From: JAUIAI01 sp041396585
Lineage (GTDB): Bacteria > Pseudomonadota > Gammaproteobacteria > Burkholderiales > Burkholderiaceae_E
Direction: 5' to 3'
Length of the DNA stretch: 64,000 bases
Assembly: GCA_041396585.1 (NCBI GenBank)
Contig: JAWKYG010000004.1
Span: forward strand, 341,177 to 405,176
The notes under the pieces are model-generated. The model saw only the letters and a list, made by a program, of their open reading frames with translations. It made no database searches and was not told where the DNA came from. How positions within the stretch are numbered: the first letter of the stretch is position 1; each line of letters begins with the position of its first letter. This document shows positions 63,965-64,000 of this stretch, one piece after another. Position numbers and translations under genes: made by a program.

Positions 63965-64000
63965 ATGGACAGGGTACGCATCATTGGCCGCAGCCTCGAC
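63965..64000 (+). CDS. N-terminus of a gene cut by the right edge
   Basis: ATG at 63965 with GGGAG about 8 nt upstream opens a frame to the window edge (start MDRVRIIGRSLD, 12 residues). It is divergent from the AraC gene, so it is the probable regulated target. The product cannot be assigned from 12 residues. Confidence 0.5.
   Translation, partial: MDRVRIIGRSLD

Noticed and set aside
1..64000. tRNA, rRNA, CRISPR arrays, insertion sequences and phage integrases
   Set aside because: None was seen: no clover-leaf candidates, no regularly spaced repeats, no transposase or integrase signatures. The frameshift zone therefore has no visible mobile-element cause.

Overview
This is a GC-rich proteobacterial chromosome segment dominated by uptake systems and CoA-dependent catabolism. 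Four TRAP-type systems (one of them TAXI-type), one complete tripartite tricarboxylate (Tct) system, two CaiB/BaiF CoA-transferases, several acyl-CoA dehydrogenase-fold flavoproteins and a phthalate-type Rieske oxygenase point to a metabolically versatile soil or water bacterium. Betaproteobacteria (Burkholderiales-like) is my best guess, from family content only. I see no rRNA, tRNA, CRISPR array, prophage or transposase. No stretch longer than about 300 bases lacks a gene or gene remnant.

Layout. 1-5.1 kb: a DctM-DctP-DctQ TRAP operon running into an N-acyl-D-amino-acid deacylase cut by the left edge, with a divergent LysR regulator. 5.2-10.5 kb: a peroxiredoxin and two GH1 beta-glucosidases flanking an SbmA/YddA-like membrane protein without an ATPase domain and a dead CDGSH gene. 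10.8-15.5 kb: a SHOCT protein and an unrecognised trio (two lipoproteins and a ~1100-residue protein). 15.6-29.0 kb: DUF2239, an AhpC-like protein, AraC, a very large BTAD-AAA activator, two secreted proteins, a TauD-like dioxygenase, a CadC-like regulator and a TAXI TRAP system.

29.2-44.8 kb is a coherent catabolic island. A divergent TRAP system supplies the substrate. The enzymes are a fused double acyl-CoA dehydrogenase, an enoyl-CoA hydratase, two CoA-transferases, an Ltp2-like thiolase with its DUF35 partner, a hemerythrin, a Rieske oxygenase and a second acyl-CoA dehydrogenase. Two FadR-type (GntR/FCD) regulators lie inside it. An AATGGT-N3-ACC(A/T)TT operator occurs in all four of its divergent intergenic regions, so the island looks like one regulon.

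44.9-64 kb: a PIN-domain toxin-antitoxin pair, YceH, a quinone-oxidoreductase-like enzyme followed by a flavin monooxygenase, TRAP system 4, DUF4345, LysR with the TctCAB operon, a secreted unknown, a second flavin monooxygenase coupled to a VOC protein, DUF454, a sulfatase, a secreted unknown, and AraC divergent from a gene cut by the right edge.

A striking feature is the stretch from about 9 to 30 kb, where nine genes carry roughly 19 single-base frameshifts plus one stop codon, while both flanks are clean. In most broken genes the conserved motifs survive on both sides of each break, and inserting or removing single bases restores full-length proteins. This stretch is therefore either very recently decaying DNA or a poorly sequenced part of the assembly.
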